This document shows positions 1 to 8,665 of a DNA stretch of 64,000 nucleotides, in pieces; position 1 is the stretch's first letter, and the number at the start of each line of letters is the position of its first letter. Source of the stretch: an uncultured Eubacteriales bacterium (GTDB lineage Bacteria; Bacillota; Clostridia; Christensenellales; Aristaeellaceae). Both the position numbers and the translations under genes were made by a program. Under the pieces are notes generated by a model. It ran no database searches, was not told the origin of the DNA, and saw only the letters and a program-made list of their open reading frames with translations. Location: positions 20,577-84,576 of the forward strand of contig CACWXY010000010.1 in the NCBI GenBank assembly GCA_902764915.1, given 5' to 3'.

Positions 1-81
1 GCTGTGGTCGTGCTGGTCAAGGTATTCATCGGCGCATATGCACAGAAGCATTCGAAATCGGGCGGGGAGGCAGAGACATGA
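1..81 (+). CDS. C-terminal end of a small Mrp antiporter subunit (probably subunit F), cut by window edge
   Basis: An open frame from base 1 gives 26 residues ending at TGA (79-81), beginning AVVVLVKVFIGAYAQK. The last hydrophobic stretch and short charged tail fit the final membrane helix of a small subunit. Its stop overlaps the start of the subunit G gene by the ATGA arrangement, so the two are translationally coupled. In Mrp and Mbh clusters subunit F (MnhF/MbhB) normally lies directly before subunit G, which is the main basis for the call. With so little protein visible, subunit identity is inference from gene order. Confidence 0.5.
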   Translation, partial: AVVVLVKVFIGAYAQKHSKSGGEAET

Positions 82-392
82 TACGCTTTATTGTCTGCGC
101 GGTTTTTATATGCCTGGGCCTGTTCTTTGAGATTACAGCCGTCATCGGCGTGTATCGCTTTGATACCGCGCTTCGGCGCATGCATGCCGCAGCCCTGGGG
201 GACACCATGGGCCTGTTCTTTATTGTGCTGGGACTGATTGTGGCGGAAGGCCTGAGCGGGAATCTTCTCAAGTATGCGATGCTGGTGCTGCTTTTATGGA
301 ATACGTCGCCGATTGCTTCTCATCTGATCGGAAAACTGGAGTATGAAACGAACGAAGCGCTGTCAAAGGAGGTGGAAACATGGAAGTCCTGA
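78..392 (+). CDS. mnhG: Monovalent cation/proton antiporter subunit G (MnhG/MrpG/MbhC family)
   Basis: A 104-residue membrane protein with three hydrophobic segments. The segment RRMHAAALGDTMGLFFIVLG matches the family signature of subunit G, where an arginine/leucine-histidine-alanine-alanine run is followed by a D-T-G and a leucine-rich helix. In Mrp antiporters and in membrane-bound hydrogenases this small subunit is part of the sodium-translocating membrane module, together with E and F. It overlaps the upstream frame by four bases and the next gene by 13, so it lies in a tight operon. The ATG at 78 is the only sensible start. Family assignment is confident; ion specificity cannot be read from the sequence. 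Confidence 0.85.
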   Translation: MIRFIVCAVFICLGLFFEITAVIGVYRFDTALRRMHAAALGDTMGLFFIVLGLIVAEGLSGNLLKYAMLVLLLWNTSPIASHLIGKLEYETNEALSKEVETWKS

Positions 393-649
393 ACACACTG
401 CTGCTTATATTTATTCTCCTGTGTGCGATCGCGGTATCCTTTACCCGGGACCTTCTCACTTCCATTATCCTCTTCATGGCACAGAGCATTGCCATGTCCA
501 TAGTATGGATTCTTTTGCGCGCACCGGATCTGGCCATTACGGAAGCCGCTGTCGGCGCAGGGATTACGACGCTTCTGATGTTTATTACGCTCAAGAAACT
601 GCATGCAATTCGCTTTCAGGGGAAAGATCATGACAAAGAAGAAGAATAA
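380..649 (+). CDS. MbhD-like (DUF4040) membrane subunit
   Basis: An 89-residue protein with about three membrane helices and a charged C-terminus (KDHDKEEE). The stretch LLRAPDLAITEAAVGAGITT is the hallmark of the MbhD / DUF4040 domain, which in Mrp antiporters is found inside the C-terminal part of the MrpA subunit. As a separate small gene it matches the Mbh gene order (C, D, E, F, G, H) seen in hydrogenase-linked complexes. The start ATG at 380 has an AAAGGAGGTGG ribosome site a few bases upstream (367-377). It overlaps the next gene, whose own start lies at 630. Confidence 0.85.
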   Translation: MEVLNTLLLIFILLCAIAVSFTRDLLTSIILFMAQSIAMSIVWILLRAPDLAITEAAVGAGITTLLMFITLKKLHAIRFQGKDHDKEEE

Positions 650-1583
650 GGCCTGGGACTGGCTTGTGGACGGTTCACAGGCACTGGATGACACGATGAT
701 ACAGGAATACGCGGAAGGGGAGAGCTCGGAAACGCCCAGCGTGTTTTCCCGTCCGCATCCGCGGGAGAGCGGATACTATGAACGGTTCCATACATGGAGT
801 CATGACAGAGGCGCCAGACTGATGAAGGTACTCTATGCCGTCATGGTGGTATGCATCTGTGTGGGCATCAGTGCGCTCCTGATTGCCACCACGTCGGACA
901 TGCCGCAGTTTGGGGACGCTAAGCCGGTGGAAGACGATGCGCTTTCTGCCTTTTATGTGGAGGAAGGGTATCTGCATACCGGGGCTCCGAATATTGTGAC
1001 CAGTATTATTCTTGATTTTCGTGGGTTTGATACGCTGGGAGAATCCCATGTGCTGTTTATTGCAGTGTGCACGGTAATGATGCTGCTGTACATACCCCGC
1101 CGCGATGATCCGGAACATCTGCGTGAGTGGCTTGCCTCAGAAGCGGATGACCGGGCGACAGAACCGCATAACGATCTGATACTGCAGCAGGGCGCTAAGC
1201 TGATCGTGCCGATGGTCATGATCTTTGGCATCTATATCCTGCTCAACGGGCATCTGTCTCCTGGCGGCGGATTCTCCGGAGGTACCGTGCTTGGCGCGGG
1301 CATGATTCTGTATCTTCTTTCATTCGGGTTCCAGAAGACGGAGCGGTTCTTTAATATCCATACATTTCGCCGGGTTTCCACTGCAGCGCTGATGTTCTAT
1401 GCGCTGAGCAAGGGGTATATCTTCTTTACCGGAGCGAACCGGATTCCGAACGGCATCGGCACGGGACAATTCGGTGCCATTCTGTCCGGCGGTCTGCTTC
1501 TGCCGCTGAGCATTGCGGTGGGACTGGTGGTTGCCTGTACCATGTATGTACTCTACACACTCTTCAGAAAGGGGGATCTGTAA
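630..1583 (+). CDS. Fused MbhE-like + MnhB/MbhF-like antiporter subunit
   Basis: 317 residues from ATG 630, chosen because AGGGGA lies just upstream and earlier residues only extend into the previous gene. After a charged cytoplasmic leader of about 70 residues and one membrane helix comes an MbhE-like segment containing ILDFRGFDTLGESHVLFIA, a motif also found near the C-terminus of MrpA. From about residue 180 a second domain has the subunit B signature (LNGHLSPGGGFSGGTVLGAG) and four helices. In most relatives these are two genes, so this is a fusion. It belongs to the sodium/proton-translocating membrane module with the neighbouring genes. Confidence 0.85.
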   Translation: MTKKKNKAWDWLVDGSQALDDTMIQEYAEGESSETPSVFSRPHPRESGYYERFHTWSHDRGARLMKVLYAVMVVCICVGISALLIATTSDMPQFGDAKPVEDDALSAFYVEEGYLHTGAPNIVTSIILDFRGFDTLGESHVLFIAVCTVMMLLYIPRRDDPEHLREWLASEADDRATEPHNDLILQQGAKLIVPMVMIFGIYILLNGHLSPGGGFSGGTVLGAGMILYLLSFGFQKTERFFNIHTFRRVSTAALMFYALSKGYIFFTGANRIPNGIGTGQFGAILSGGLLLPLSIAVGLVVACTMYVLYTLFRKGDL

Positions 1584-1584
1584 G

Positions 1585-1968
1585 ATGCTGCCAGTCATTA
1601 AGGATCATCTGGAAGAGGTTGCCGCTCTGATTCTGTTCAGCATTGGCTTTTCCAATCTGCTGCTGAACCGTAACATGATCAAGAAAATCATCGGTTTCTC
1701 CATGATGGACAGCGCCATATATTTGTTTCTGGCATCTTACGGCTACATCGCGGGACGGCTTGCCCCGATTATGGAAAGCGATGTGCCGGCTCCAAGCGTG
1801 ACACAGTATGTCAATCCTCTGCCGGCCGGTCTGGTTCTGACCGGGATTGTGGTCTCTGTCAGCACCAGTGCGATTATGCTGGCACTGACTGTGCGCCTGT
1901 ACCGCCGATATCACACCCTGGATATTGATAAGATCGCGCTTCTGGTAAAGGAGGCCGATGAAGCTTGA
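1585..1968 (+). CDS. mnhC: Monovalent cation/proton antiporter subunit C (NuoK-like)
   Basis: 127 residues and three membrane helices, homologous to NuoK of complex I. Typical features are FSIGFSNLLLNRNMIKKIIG after the first helix, a NPLPAGLVLTGIVVS segment preceding the third helix, and a basic stretch (RLYRRYH) after it. The ATG at 1585 follows the previous stop by one base and is preceded by AAAGGGGG. In Mrp and Mbh complexes subunit C sits between B and the large antiporter subunit D, exactly the order found here. The C-terminal end overlaps the next gene's TTG start. Confidence 0.9.
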   Translation: MLPVIKDHLEEVAALILFSIGFSNLLLNRNMIKKIIGFSMMDSAIYLFLASYGYIAGRLAPIMESDVPAPSVTQYVNPLPAGLVLTGIVVSVSTSAIMLALTVRLYRRYHTLDIDKIALLVKEADEA

Positions 1969-3455
1969 AGTGGTGGCAGAACATTCCATTTTTCCTGGTA
2001 TGGGTACCGCTTCTGTGTGCATCGCTGACAGCGGTACTGCCCTGTAAGGCATCCCAGGCGCTGATTCTTCTCTTCCCCGCGCTGGGGACTGTGCTGTCAG
2101 GTGTGCTTTATCTGCACGTTTCCGGGAATATGGCTTTCTATACGTTTCCCATGGGCCTGTTTGGCGCACCGTTTGGCAATGAACTGCGCTATGGAACGGT
2201 GGAAGCTATCATGGCAGGCACTTTCTGCCTGGTCCTTTTTCTCAGCCTTCTGGGCGGGTGGAAGCGACTGCAGGAGCATATCGCACCGGAACGGAAAAAG
2301 CTCTATTGCGTGATGGTGATGCTGCTTCTGTCCAGCATGATGGCGGAAGTCTTTACCAATGACATGTTTACCGCCTATGTGTTTATTGAGATAACCACCA
2401 TTGCTGCCTGCGCCCTGATTGTGGCGCGTACCCGCGGGCGGACGCTGTTTGCCGCCACCCAGTACATGATCTTTAATATGCTGGGGAGCGGTCTGTATCT
2501 TCTGGGCATTTCCGTGCTCTACTGCATGACAGGGCATCTGCTGATGGTGCCCATGCACGAAAAGATCGAAGCCATGATGGCATCGGGCGAGCATCTGCAG
2601 TCGCTGACGCTTTCGGTTACGCTGATGACAATAGGGCTTGGGATCAAGAGTGCGCTGTATCCCTTCCACAGATGGCTACCGGACGCGTATGAAAAATGCA
2701 CGCCTTCTTCCAGTGCCATGCTTTCCAGTCTGATCTCCAAGACCTACCTGTTTTTGTATATCAAGATACTGGTGCGAGTCGTCGGCCTTCAGCATATGAA
2801 TGCGCTGGATCTGCGTCCGGTGCTCGTTCTGTGCGCCTTTGGCAGCATTCTTATGGGCTCCATTGACGCGCTGCTGGAAAAGAAGATGCGGCGCATGATA
2901 GCTGATTCTTCGGTCGCACAGATCGGCTATATCTATCTGGGCATTGCCGTGGGTACCGAGGCTGGGATTGCGGCAGCGCTGTTCCATATTATTGCGCACG
3001 CGCTGGCCAAGTCCCTGCTGTTCCTGTCCGGAGACCGCCTGATCGGTGCATCGGATGAGGACGCGGACTTCCATGAACTGTGCGGCGCGGGCTTTCGTGC
3101 CCCGTTTTCCGGTGCGGCGTTTACCGTCGGTGCGCTTTCGATTACGGGTATCCCGCTGTTGGCTGGCTTTGCGTCCAAGCTGTATCTTTCCCAGGCATGC
3201 CTTACCATGCCTTCCCGCTGGGCGTTTGCAGGACTGATCGTGCTGGCGATCAGCACGGCACTGACAGCGTCTTACTTCCTGATTACTGTCATCACGATCT
3301 ACCGCACACCGGTGCACGCGTACCATGCGCCGGTGCATCATCCCTGGTACAGTACAGCGGCCCTGCTGATACTGGCGGGACTCCTGGTCGTGGTGGGGGT
3401 GTGCGGATCCTCCCTCTATACATCGATTTTATCCGGAATTCCTTATCTTATCTGA
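1965..3455 (+). CDS. mnhD: Antiporter-like subunit 1 (MnhD/NuoM/NuoN family)
   Basis: 496 residues with about 14 predicted membrane helices. Proton/sodium channel residues of the family can be seen: the glutamate in FTAYVFIEITTIAA, the lysine in GLGIKSALYPFHRWLPDAY, the lysine in SSLISKTYLF and the HIIAHALAKSLLFL segment. The start is TTG at 1965, ten bases after AAAGGAGG (1947-1954); no ATG in frame fits. It overlaps subunit C by four bases. This is the first of four consecutive paralogues; by position right after C it corresponds to canonical MnhD/MbhH. Confidence 0.88.
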   Translation: MKWWQNIPFFLVWVPLLCASLTAVLPCKASQALILLFPALGTVLSGVLYLHVSGNMAFYTFPMGLFGAPFGNELRYGTVEAIMAGTFCLVLFLSLLGGWKRLQEHIAPERKKLYCVMVMLLLSSMMAEVFTNDMFTAYVFIEITTIAACALIVARTRGRTLFAATQYMIFNMLGSGLYLLGISVLYCMTGHLLMVPMHEKIEAMMASGEHLQSLTLSVTLMTIGLGIKSALYPFHRWLPDAYEKCTPSSSAMLSSLISKTYLFLYIKILVRVVGLQHMNALDLRPVLVLCAFGSILMGSIDALLEKKMRRMIADSSVAQIGYIYLGIAVGTEAGIAAALFHIIAHALAKSLLFLSGDRLIGASDEDADFHELCGAGFRAPFSGAAFTVGALSITGIPLLAGFASKLYLSQACLTMPSRWAFAGLIVLAISTALTASYFLITVITIYRTPVHAYHAPVHHPWYSTAALLILAGLLVVVGVCGSSLYTSILSGIPYLI

Positions 3456-3469
3456 GGAGGTAAGCCTCT

Positions 3470-4921
3470 ATGCTTATGCTATTCCCGGTTTTTCTGCCGA
3501 TCCTGGGCGCCATTCTGATCGCCTGCCTGCCCAAGGATCGCCGCGGACTGATTCATGCGTGCATGCTGGGTGTACTGTCTGTATCAGCATGCCTCGCACT
3601 CGCTGTTGCACTGGGAGATGAGCAGACACTGGTAGTGTGGAAACTGACAGACCGCATTTCCATTGCGCTGCAAAGTGATGCACTTTCCCGGATCTACCTG
3701 GTCTTTATTTCCCTTGTCTGGCTGGCCGTGGGCGTGTACAGCATGGGATATAATGCGCATGACCCGGCACTGGCGCGATTTGATGTCTTCTATACGGCCA
3801 CCTATGGCATTCTCATGGGACTGAGCCTGAGCGAGAACGCGGTTACGCTGTATATGTTCTATGAAATGATGACGCTGATTACGCTGCCGCTTGTCATGCA
3901 TACCATGGAGCGGGATGCGGTCAGTGCCGGCATCAAGTATCTGATCTATTCCGTGTTCGGAGCCAGTACGGCCCTTCTGGGCATCTTCTTTATGGCGCAT
4001 TACGGCACAACCCTGAGCTTTACCGCTGGCGGCGTACTGGACGCGGAGAAGGTGGCGGGGCACGAAAGCCTGCTTGTGGCGATTTCGTTCCTGATGATGC
4101 TGGGCTTTGGCGTAAAGGCCGGTATGTTCCCGATGCATGCCTGGCTGCCCACTGCGCACCCGGTTGCGCCGGCACCGGCCAGCGCGGTGCTATCCGGTGT
4201 CATCACCAAGATGGGTGTGCTCGGCGTCATCCGCGTGGTCTTCTATCTGGTCGGCGTTGATTTTCTCCGCGGCACCTGGGCACAGACGGCATTTATGGTG
4301 CTTACACTGATTACGGTTTTCATGGGATCACTGATGGCGCTTCGGGAGAAACAGCTGAAAAAGCGTCTGGCATACTCCAGTGTATCCCAGGTGAGCTATG
4401 TGCTCTTTGGCCTGTCCACCATGTCGCCCATAGGGTTTGTGGGCGCCATCCTGCATATTGTCTGCCATTCGCTGATCAAGAATACACTGTTCATGGCTGC
4501 GGGTGCGATAATTCATGAGACAGGCAAAACCCAGGTGGATGACCTTACAGGGATCGGCAAGGTCATGCCGCGCACCATGATTGCCTTTACCATTGTATCG
4601 CTCGGGCTGATCGGCATTCCCCCCACCGGAGGGTTTATCAGCAAGTGGTACCTGGCACAGGGCGCGCTGACACTTGACAGTGCCGCAGCCTGGATTGGTC
4701 CGGCTATTCTTCTGTGCAGTGCACTGATGACAGCCGCCTATCTTCTCGTCATTGTCATCCATGGCTTTTTCCCTGGTGATCGGGACATAGTCAAGGGAAA
4801 GGCTGCCGGTGCGGTGATGTGGGTACCTATGCTGGTTCTGGCTGTGCTTTCCGTAGTGATCGGCCTTTTCCCGGGCTGGCTGATCGGGTATGCCGAGTCT
4901 ATCAGTCAAATGATTTTCTGA
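3470..4921 (+). CDS. Antiporter-like subunit 2 (MnhD/NuoM family)
   Basis: 483 residues, about 14 helices. It carries the conserved glutamate (MFYEMMTLITLPLVMH), the helix-7 region GFGVKAGMFPMHAWLPTAHP, the broken-helix lysine (VLSGVITKMGVLG) and the HIVCHSLIKNTLFM motif. The ATG at 3470 has GAGGAGG at 3454-3460. The LPTAHPVAPAPASAVLSG signature is closest to the MnhD/HyfB-type group. It is the second of four adjacent large antiporter-like genes, 14 bases after the first, so all are probably assembled into one membrane arm. Confidence 0.87.
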   Translation: MLMLFPVFLPILGAILIACLPKDRRGLIHACMLGVLSVSACLALAVALGDEQTLVVWKLTDRISIALQSDALSRIYLVFISLVWLAVGVYSMGYNAHDPALARFDVFYTATYGILMGLSLSENAVTLYMFYEMMTLITLPLVMHTMERDAVSAGIKYLIYSVFGASTALLGIFFMAHYGTTLSFTAGGVLDAEKVAGHESLLVAISFLMMLGFGVKAGMFPMHAWLPTAHPVAPAPASAVLSGVITKMGVLGVIRVVFYLVGVDFLRGTWAQTAFMVLTLITVFMGSLMALREKQLKKRLAYSSVSQVSYVLFGLSTMSPIGFVGAILHIVCHSLIKNTLFMAAGAIIHETGKTQVDDLTGIGKVMPRTMIAFTIVSLGLIGIPPTGGFISKWYLAQGALTLDSAAAWIGPAILLCSALMTAAYLLVIVIHGFFPGDRDIVKGKAAGAVMWVPMLVLAVLSVVIGLFPGWLIGYAESISQMIF

Positions 4922-4932
4922 GTAGCGAGACC

Positions 4933-4967
4933 CCCTTTCCGAGCACCGAGATGGGCCACGGAAAGGG
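4933..4967 (+). repeat. Intergenic stem-loop inside the antiporter operon
   Basis: CCCTTTCCG (4933-4941) pairs perfectly with CGGAAAGGG (4959-4967) across a 17-base loop. It occupies the only gap of note (58 bases) between the second and third large subunit genes. There is no T-run after it, so it is not a standard intrinsic terminator. It ends three bases before a GAGGTG ribosome site and could act in RNA processing or in setting the level of the downstream subunits; that role is inference. Confidence 0.55.
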
Positions 4968-4979
4968 CCGAGGTGTTGT

Positions 4980-6404
4980 ATGTTCATTGTAACCGTACTT
5001 TGTCCGATCCTTGGAGGGCTATTTGTCGGGCTGTGCCGTATGCGCTCTTCCCGCATGCGCGGCGGGCTGGCCGTTGCGCTGATGCTCCTTACATCGTTCC
5101 TGGTATCGATGCTGGTCAGACGCGGGCTGCCGGACTGCGTGGTGCTCAGTTATGCAGAGCATTTTACGCTGGCCTTTGGGATGGATCACCGCAGCCAGGC
5201 ATTCCTGATCCTCATGGCTGTGCTCTGGCCGCTTTCCATGCTGTATGCGCTGGAATACATGCATCATGAGGCGCGGGAAGCCACTTTCTTCATGTGGTAT
5301 CTGATTGCCTATGGCGTCATGATCCTGTTCTGCTGTGCGCAGAACCTGTTTACCCTCTATGTACTCTATGAGTGCGTAACGCTTTCAACCCTGCCTCTTG
5401 TATGGCATACAAAGGACCCGCTCTCTATTGCTGCTGCCCGTTCCTATGTACGCTATTCCATTGGCTGCGCTGCTTTCGGCTTTGTGACAGTGGTCATACT
5501 GGGAACGCATGATTCCCTGGCCTTTGTTCCTGGCGGGCATATGTATGCCTCTCTGTCAGACCGTGTGCTCCAGTCCACGTTTGTTCTGGCCTTTCTTGGC
5601 TTTGGCGTAAAGGCGGCCATATTTCCCTTCAGCCGCTGGCTTCCCAAGGCGAGCGCAGCGCCCACACCAGTGACAGCGCTTCTGCATGCCGTGGCCGTGG
5701 TCAATGCCGGTGTGTTCTCCGTGCAGCGCGTGATCTATGATGTGTTTGGGACGGACCGCCTGCGCGGGGGCTGGGGGCAGAACATTGCACTGACCTTTGC
5801 GGCGCTGACGATTGTCTTCGGGGCTGTCATGGCCGTGCGAGAGCATCATGTCAAGCGTCGCCTGGCCTACTCGACGGTGAGCAATCTAGGCTATATGCTG
5901 CTGGGGGCAGCACTTATGACAGTGCACGGTGACGCAGCCGCAAGCCTGCATATGGTAGCGCACTCCTTGACCAAGATTGTACTGTTCTTCTGCGCGGGGG
6001 CCGTTCTGGTGCAGACCGGCCGTACGCATGTAGCGGACATGCGCGGACTGGGACGAAGAATGCCGTGGACATTCGTTACCTTTTTTCTCTGCGCGCTGTC
6101 CCTGATGGGAATTCCGCCTCTGGCAGGTTTTTCCAGCAAGTATGCCCTGATCCTTGCCGCGATCGAGAGCGGCGGCGCATGGGCCGTGCTCGGTCCGGCA
6201 GCACTTCTGCTTTCGGCGATCCTGACGGCGGTTTACACCATGACAGTAGCCGTGCCGGCCTGGTTTGTGGCGCCGGTGGATCCAGTGGACGCTGCGCAGG
6301 ATCCTTCCTGGAAAATGGTGCTTCCCATGACGGTGATTACAGGGCTGATGGTGGCAGCCGGGCTGTGCCCGGATGTTCTGATGAACGCACTGATTGCGGG
6401 GTGA
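4980..6404 (+). CDS. Antiporter-like subunit 3 (NuoL/MnhD family, altered helix-8 residue)
   Basis: 474 residues and about 14 helices. The conserved glutamate (LFTLYVLYECVTLSTLPLVW), GFGVKAAIFPFSRWLP and HMVAHSLTKIVLFF are present. In the broken-helix region, where the sister proteins read SGVITKMG or SGVLTKTG, this one reads LHAVAVVNAGVF, so an asparagine (about residue 241) replaces the usual lysine. This resembles NuoL-type chains, where that position is also not lysine. The ATG at 4980 follows GAGGTG closely. Its stop overlaps the start of the next gene. Confidence 0.85.
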   Translation: MFIVTVLCPILGGLFVGLCRMRSSRMRGGLAVALMLLTSFLVSMLVRRGLPDCVVLSYAEHFTLAFGMDHRSQAFLILMAVLWPLSMLYALEYMHHEAREATFFMWYLIAYGVMILFCCAQNLFTLYVLYECVTLSTLPLVWHTKDPLSIAAARSYVRYSIGCAAFGFVTVVILGTHDSLAFVPGGHMYASLSDRVLQSTFVLAFLGFGVKAAIFPFSRWLPKASAAPTPVTALLHAVAVVNAGVFSVQRVIYDVFGTDRLRGGWGQNIALTFAALTIVFGAVMAVREHHVKRRLAYSTVSNLGYMLLGAALMTVHGDAAASLHMVAHSLTKIVLFFCAGAVLVQTGRTHVADMRGLGRRMPWTFVTFFLCALSLMGIPPLAGFSSKYALILAAIESGGAWAVLGPAALLLSAILTAVYTMTVAVPAWFVAPVDPVDAAQDPSWKMVLPMTVITGLMVAAGLCPDVLMNALIAG

Positions 6405-8581
6405 TGCATGTGATACTGTGGATCCTGGGGATCCCCCTTTGCGGTCTGGTACTCTCGACCGCACTGAGCGCGAAACGGGAAAAGTGGCGTGACAGTACTT
6501 ATCTGGCGGAGCTTCTGTGCGTGTTTGCGCTGGCAGTCTGCGGTTTTGTTCAGGCACTGCAGGGACATACTGTGTACGCCGACATCCCGGGCCTGTGCGG
6601 TATGGGACTGCATTTCTGTCTGGATGGATTCCGGGCGCTCTATGTTCTGATTGCTTCCTTCATGTGGCTGATGACAGGACTCATGTCGCCAGAGTATTTC
6701 GCGCATTACAGGAATCGTACGCGCTATTATCTGTTCAATCAGATTACGCTGATGGCCACCCTGGGCCTGTTCCTCTCGGATGATCTGTATACCACGTTTG
6801 TGTTCTTCGAGATCATGTCTCTGGCTTCCTATCCATGGGTGGCGCATGATGAGACGGAAAGCGCCATGTCCGCGGCACGCACGTATCTGATCATCGCAGT
6901 GTTTGGCGGTATGGTGACACTGATGGGCCTGTTCATGACGTGGAATCGTCTGGGCTCACTGGCGTTTACTGCCCTGCAGGAAGCGCAGGGGCGTACGGAC
7001 ATGACTGTACCCGCAGCGCTGATTATGGTTGGCTTTGCCGCCAAGGCAGGTCTGTTTCCGCTCTATGTCTGGCTTCCACAGGCACACCCTGTGGCGCCGG
7101 CGCCGTCCAGCGCGCTTCTGTCGGGCGTGCTGACCAAGACCGGCGTGTTCGGTATGCTGGTCATCAGTCTGCGGCTGATGCTGCATGTGAAGGCGTTCGG
7201 GAATGTACTGCTGGCTCTGGGGCTGATTACCATGCTTCTGGGAGCGCTGCTGGCACTTTTTTCCAGCAATCTGAAGCGTGTTCTGGCCTGCTCGTCCATG
7301 TCGCAGATCGGATATATTACCGTCGGGATTGCCATGAGCGTGCTTCTGGGACACGAGGGGCATGTGCCGGTCAGCGGCGTCGTCATGCATATGGTGAACC
7401 ATTCTCTGCTTAAGCTGACCTTGTTTATGGGCGCAGGTGTCATCTATATGAACCTGCATAAACTGGAACTGAATGATATCCGCGGCTTTGGGCGCGGGAA
7501 ACCGCTGCTGCATGCCGCTTTCCTGCTGGGCAGTCTGGGGCTTGCCGGCGTGCCGGGCTTTAACGGATACCTGGGAAAGACACTGATTCATGAAGGCATA
7601 CTGGAGTATGCACATGAGCTGTCCGCTTTCAGCATATATAACGTATGTGAATGGATATTCCTCTTTGCCGCAGGCATAACCACCGGCTATATGCTGAAGA
7701 TCTATATTGCGCTGTTCTGGCAGACGCATCCCAAGCGCCAGGCTGAGTTTGACGCAAAGAACGGGAAGTATATGAATCTTCAGACGAGCATTGCGCTTGT
7801 GAGTGCCATGGCATGGATTCCGGTGCTGGGGCTGTTTCCGGGACTGCTGGAAACCTGTGCCCGTATCAGCCAGGGCTTTACCGGGATCGCCGGGGTTTCA
7901 GGAATTGCCTACTTCAGTCTTTCCAACCTGAAGGGCGGCGCCATTTCACTGCTTATTGGCACGCTGACCTATCTCGTCGTGGTGCGCCGGTATCTGTATA
8001 CGAAGGATCGGGGATATATCGCATGGAGCATTGCCATTCGCTGGCAGGAATGGGCTGTGGTGCATCTTGCGGAGCGTGTCATTGATGGAATGTGCACTGT
8101 ATTTGGATATGCCGTGGAGCATGACAATATACTCGATGCGGTTCCGGCGGCGAAAAGCGCGGTGCGGCTGGGGTGTACTGCCTTTGACGAGGCCATTGAA
8201 AACCCGGTTCTCATGAAGGCTGTCCCGGCAGCGGCAGGTGGTGCTTTTACCTCCCTGAGCGGACTGATGGACGGGATTGTGCTGTTCCTGAAGCGCGGGC
8301 TTTTCCGCAGGAATAGCGAACACAGACTGTATCCCAAGCATACGGTGTACTATGTGTTCGCCTTTGTTGCAGGCCATATCATGGACGCGTTTGCCTTCCT
8401 TCTGAACCTGACCATTTACCGGCATCATCCCATTGATGTGGACTTTACCTATGTGCTTTCAGCCAGACTGTCGGATAACGATACGGAACTGGGGCGCGTC
8501 ACACGCTCCGTATCCTTTGCCCTGTTCCTGTTTGCCCTGGGCATGCTGCTGGTTCTTCTTTATGTTCTGGTTATCAGCTGA
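6404..8581 (+). CDS. Antiporter-like subunit 4 with long C-terminal membrane extension
   Basis: 725 residues from ATG 6404, which overlaps the previous stop as TGATG. The first ~480 residues are a complete antiporter-like domain with glutamate (TTFVFFEIMSLASYPW), GFAAKAGLFPLYVWLPQAHP, SGVLTKTGVFG and HMVNHSLLKLTLFM. The rest is an extension with further hydrophobic segments and an amphipathic stretch, ending in two hydrophobic helices (FALFLFALGMLLVLLYVLVI). A long C-terminal part is known from NuoL, where it forms a lateral helix, and from MrpA; here the sequence is distinct. Last gene of the complex, followed by an 84-base gap. Confidence 0.85.
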   Translation: MHVILWILGIPLCGLVLSTALSAKREKWRDSTYLAELLCVFALAVCGFVQALQGHTVYADIPGLCGMGLHFCLDGFRALYVLIASFMWLMTGLMSPEYFAHYRNRTRYYLFNQITLMATLGLFLSDDLYTTFVFFEIMSLASYPWVAHDETESAMSAARTYLIIAVFGGMVTLMGLFMTWNRLGSLAFTALQEAQGRTDMTVPAALIMVGFAAKAGLFPLYVWLPQAHPVAPAPSSALLSGVLTKTGVFGMLVISLRLMLHVKAFGNVLLALGLITMLLGALLALFSSNLKRVLACSSMSQIGYITVGIAMSVLLGHEGHVPVSGVVMHMVNHSLLKLTLFMGAGVIYMNLHKLELNDIRGFGRGKPLLHAAFLLGSLGLAGVPGFNGYLGKTLIHEGILEYAHELSAFSIYNVCEWIFLFAAGITTGYMLKIYIALFWQTHPKRQAEFDAKNGKYMNLQTSIALVSAMAWIPVLGLFPGLLETCARISQGFTGIAGVSGIAYFSLSNLKGGAISLLIGTLTYLVVVRRYLYTKDRGYIAWSIAIRWQEWAVVHLAERVIDGMCTVFGYAVEHDNILDAVPAAKSAVRLGCTAFDEAIENPVLMKAVPAAAGGAFTSLSGLMDGIVLFLKRGLFRRNSEHRLYPKHTVYYVFAFVAGHIMDAFAFLLNLTIYRHHPIDVDFTYVLSARLSDNDTELGRVTRSVSFALFLFALGMLLVLLYVLVIS

Positions 8582-8665
8582 GAAGGGAAGGGAACGGACC
8601 AATGAAAACAGGAATTTCCATCAAGAACATATGACGATATTTCATGGAAGAAGGAGGCGTAAAAC

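Noticed and set aside
4933..4967. Intrinsic terminator inside the antiporter operon
   Set aside because: The hairpin is good but no T-run follows it, and downstream genes belong to the same complex.
6065..6403. N-terminal extension of the fourth antiporter subunit
   Set aside because: The extra residues overlap subunit 3 out of frame and are Arg/Gly-rich; ATG 6404 gives a proper membrane helix.
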